NCBI GenBank assembly: GCA_963759875.1
Contig: CAVXBB010000015.1
Location: forward strand, 930,001 to 994,000
DNA length: 64,000 nucleotides
Direction of reading: 5' to 3'
DNA from: JAFAGX01 sp963759875
GTDB lineage: Bacteria; Acidobacteriota; Terriglobia; Terriglobales; Acidobacteriaceae
Shown: in pieces, positions 63,606 through 64,000 of the stretch
Layout: every line of letters begins with the position of its first letter
Position numbering within the stretch: the stretch's first letter is position 1
Program-made: the position numbers and the translations under genes
The notes under the pieces: generated by a model
The model's database searches: none
What the model was told of the DNA's origin: nothing
What the model saw: the letters and a program-made list of their open reading frames with translations, nothing else

Positions 63606-64000
63606 CTAAGCGTCTGGGCGTCCAACCGAAATATATTCGAATCCAGCCCGCCGTACCGTTGCGGGATCCAACAAATTCCGTCCATCAATGATCATCGGGA
63701 TTTCCATTGCATCTCGAACCTTGGCCCACTCAAGCTCTCGATATTCCGGCCATTCGGTCAGGATCAGCAGCGCGTGGGCGCGCTCCGCCGCTTCATAAGC
63801 CGATTCGCAATATGTGAGCCGGCCTTCCTGGGCGTGCAGCACATTTCTGAGAAGCGGCATTGCTTTGGGATCGTGTAAGCGGAGCGAAGCGCCGTCCTCA
63901 AGCAGTGCATCCACCACCCGCAAGCTTGGAGTTTCACGAGTGTCGTCCGTTCCCGGCTTTTTTGCGGCGTTCCCACGCAAAGGAAAAGAATGGTTGCTTT
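63606..64000 (-). CDS. UDP-glucose dehydrogenase C-terminal region, partial
   Basis: The minus-strand frame runs off the right edge. PGTDDTRETPSLRVVDALLEDGASLRLHDPKAM, HALLILTEWPEY, IIDGRNLLDPATV and FEYISVGRP are the UDPG_MGDP_dh_C domain of UDP-glucose 6-dehydrogenase, ending 15 bases from the nucleotidyltransferase stop. Just upstream, the adjoining frame reads ILFLCVGTPQ, a phrase of the N-terminal domain of the same enzyme. Only about 20 bases separate it from GTDD, so the middle of the gene may be deleted. Confidence 0.75.
   Translation of the reverse strand, partial: SNHSFPLRGNAAKKPGTDDTRETPSLRVVDALLEDGASLRLHDPKAMPLLRNVLHAQEGRLTYCESAYEAAERAHALLILTEWPEYRELEWAKVRDAMEIPMIIDGRNLLDPATVRRAGFEYISVGRPDA

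Noticed and set aside
1..64000. CRISPR arrays, tRNA, rRNA and transposase genes
   Set aside because: No regularly spaced repeats, cloverleaf-like segments or transposase motifs were seen; the duplicated pieces at 49 kb have no inverted-repeat ends.

Overview
The window looks like a chromosomal stretch of an Acidobacteriota bacterium, most likely Terriglobia. This is judged from protein style only: very large secreted PQQ-propeller and Ig-like proteins whose C-termini combine a membrane hairpin, RRK and ACGGG, a PEP-CTERM protein, and many GT39-like and DPM1-like glycosyltransferases. No rRNA, tRNA, integrase, transposase or CRISPR array is visible. It reads as one large exopolysaccharide and cell-surface region.

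Layout. 1-1.3 kb: the start of a secreted paralogue-family gene running off the left edge. 1.7-15.5 kb: a tight, co-directional polysaccharide operon. It holds GT4-type and GT2 transferases, a zinc-ribbon C-methyltransferase, an RfbC-like 3,5-epimerase, a DUF4910 peptidase-fold protein, a PhyH-like oxygenase, an RfbF-like cytidylyltransferase, a PIG-L deacetylase, an SDR epimerase and a Wzx-like flippase. Several genes overlap by a few bases, and two starts are TTGA overlaps. 15.6-30.4 kb: huge secreted beta-propeller/Ig proteins interleaved with GT39-like membrane proteins and a methyltransferase, ending with a strong terminator and a Wza-like export protein. 30.5-35.8 kb: a DPM1-like transferase, a sulfotransferase, a DUF362 protein and a PaaK/CapK-like adenylating enzyme. 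36-43.7 kb: two cysteine-rich secreted paralogues, a frameshifted PQQ-propeller gene and a PEP-CTERM protein. 43.9-50 kb: tandem SDRs, a parvulin-type foldase and an AlgD-like sugar dehydrogenase, in a zone full of gene remnants and a collinear mosaic duplication. 50-52 kb: a FlaA1/CapD-type dehydratase. 52.4-57 kb: an NMT1/SsuA-type ABC importer and a porin, which share an upstream motif. 57-64 kb: small secreted proteins, two more GT2 genes (one frameshifted), a zinc-ribbon protein, a CgeB-like transferase, a nucleotidyltransferase and the C-terminal part of a UDP-glucose dehydrogenase that may be internally deleted.

How the genes fit together. Nucleotide sugars are made and modified by the cytidylyltransferase, epimerases, C-methyltransferase, AlgD-like dehydrogenase and FlaA1-type dehydratase. 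They would be assembled by the GT4-type/GT2 enzymes, flipped by the Wzx-like protein and exported through the Wza-like protein. Around this lies an expanded modular secretome built from a few shuffled domains. No Wzy, Wzc, priming transferase or exosortase was recognised here.

The most unusual signal is a C-terminal architecture shared by three giant secreted proteins. A two-segment membrane hairpin with an RRK-type loop (basic residues weaker in one copy) and a lipobox-like ACGG appears to be inserted inside the last Ig-like domain, so the final strands lie beyond the cysteine. A tiny stand-alone lipoprotein gene resembles just this tail. All identifications come from reading the sequence; no database search was run.
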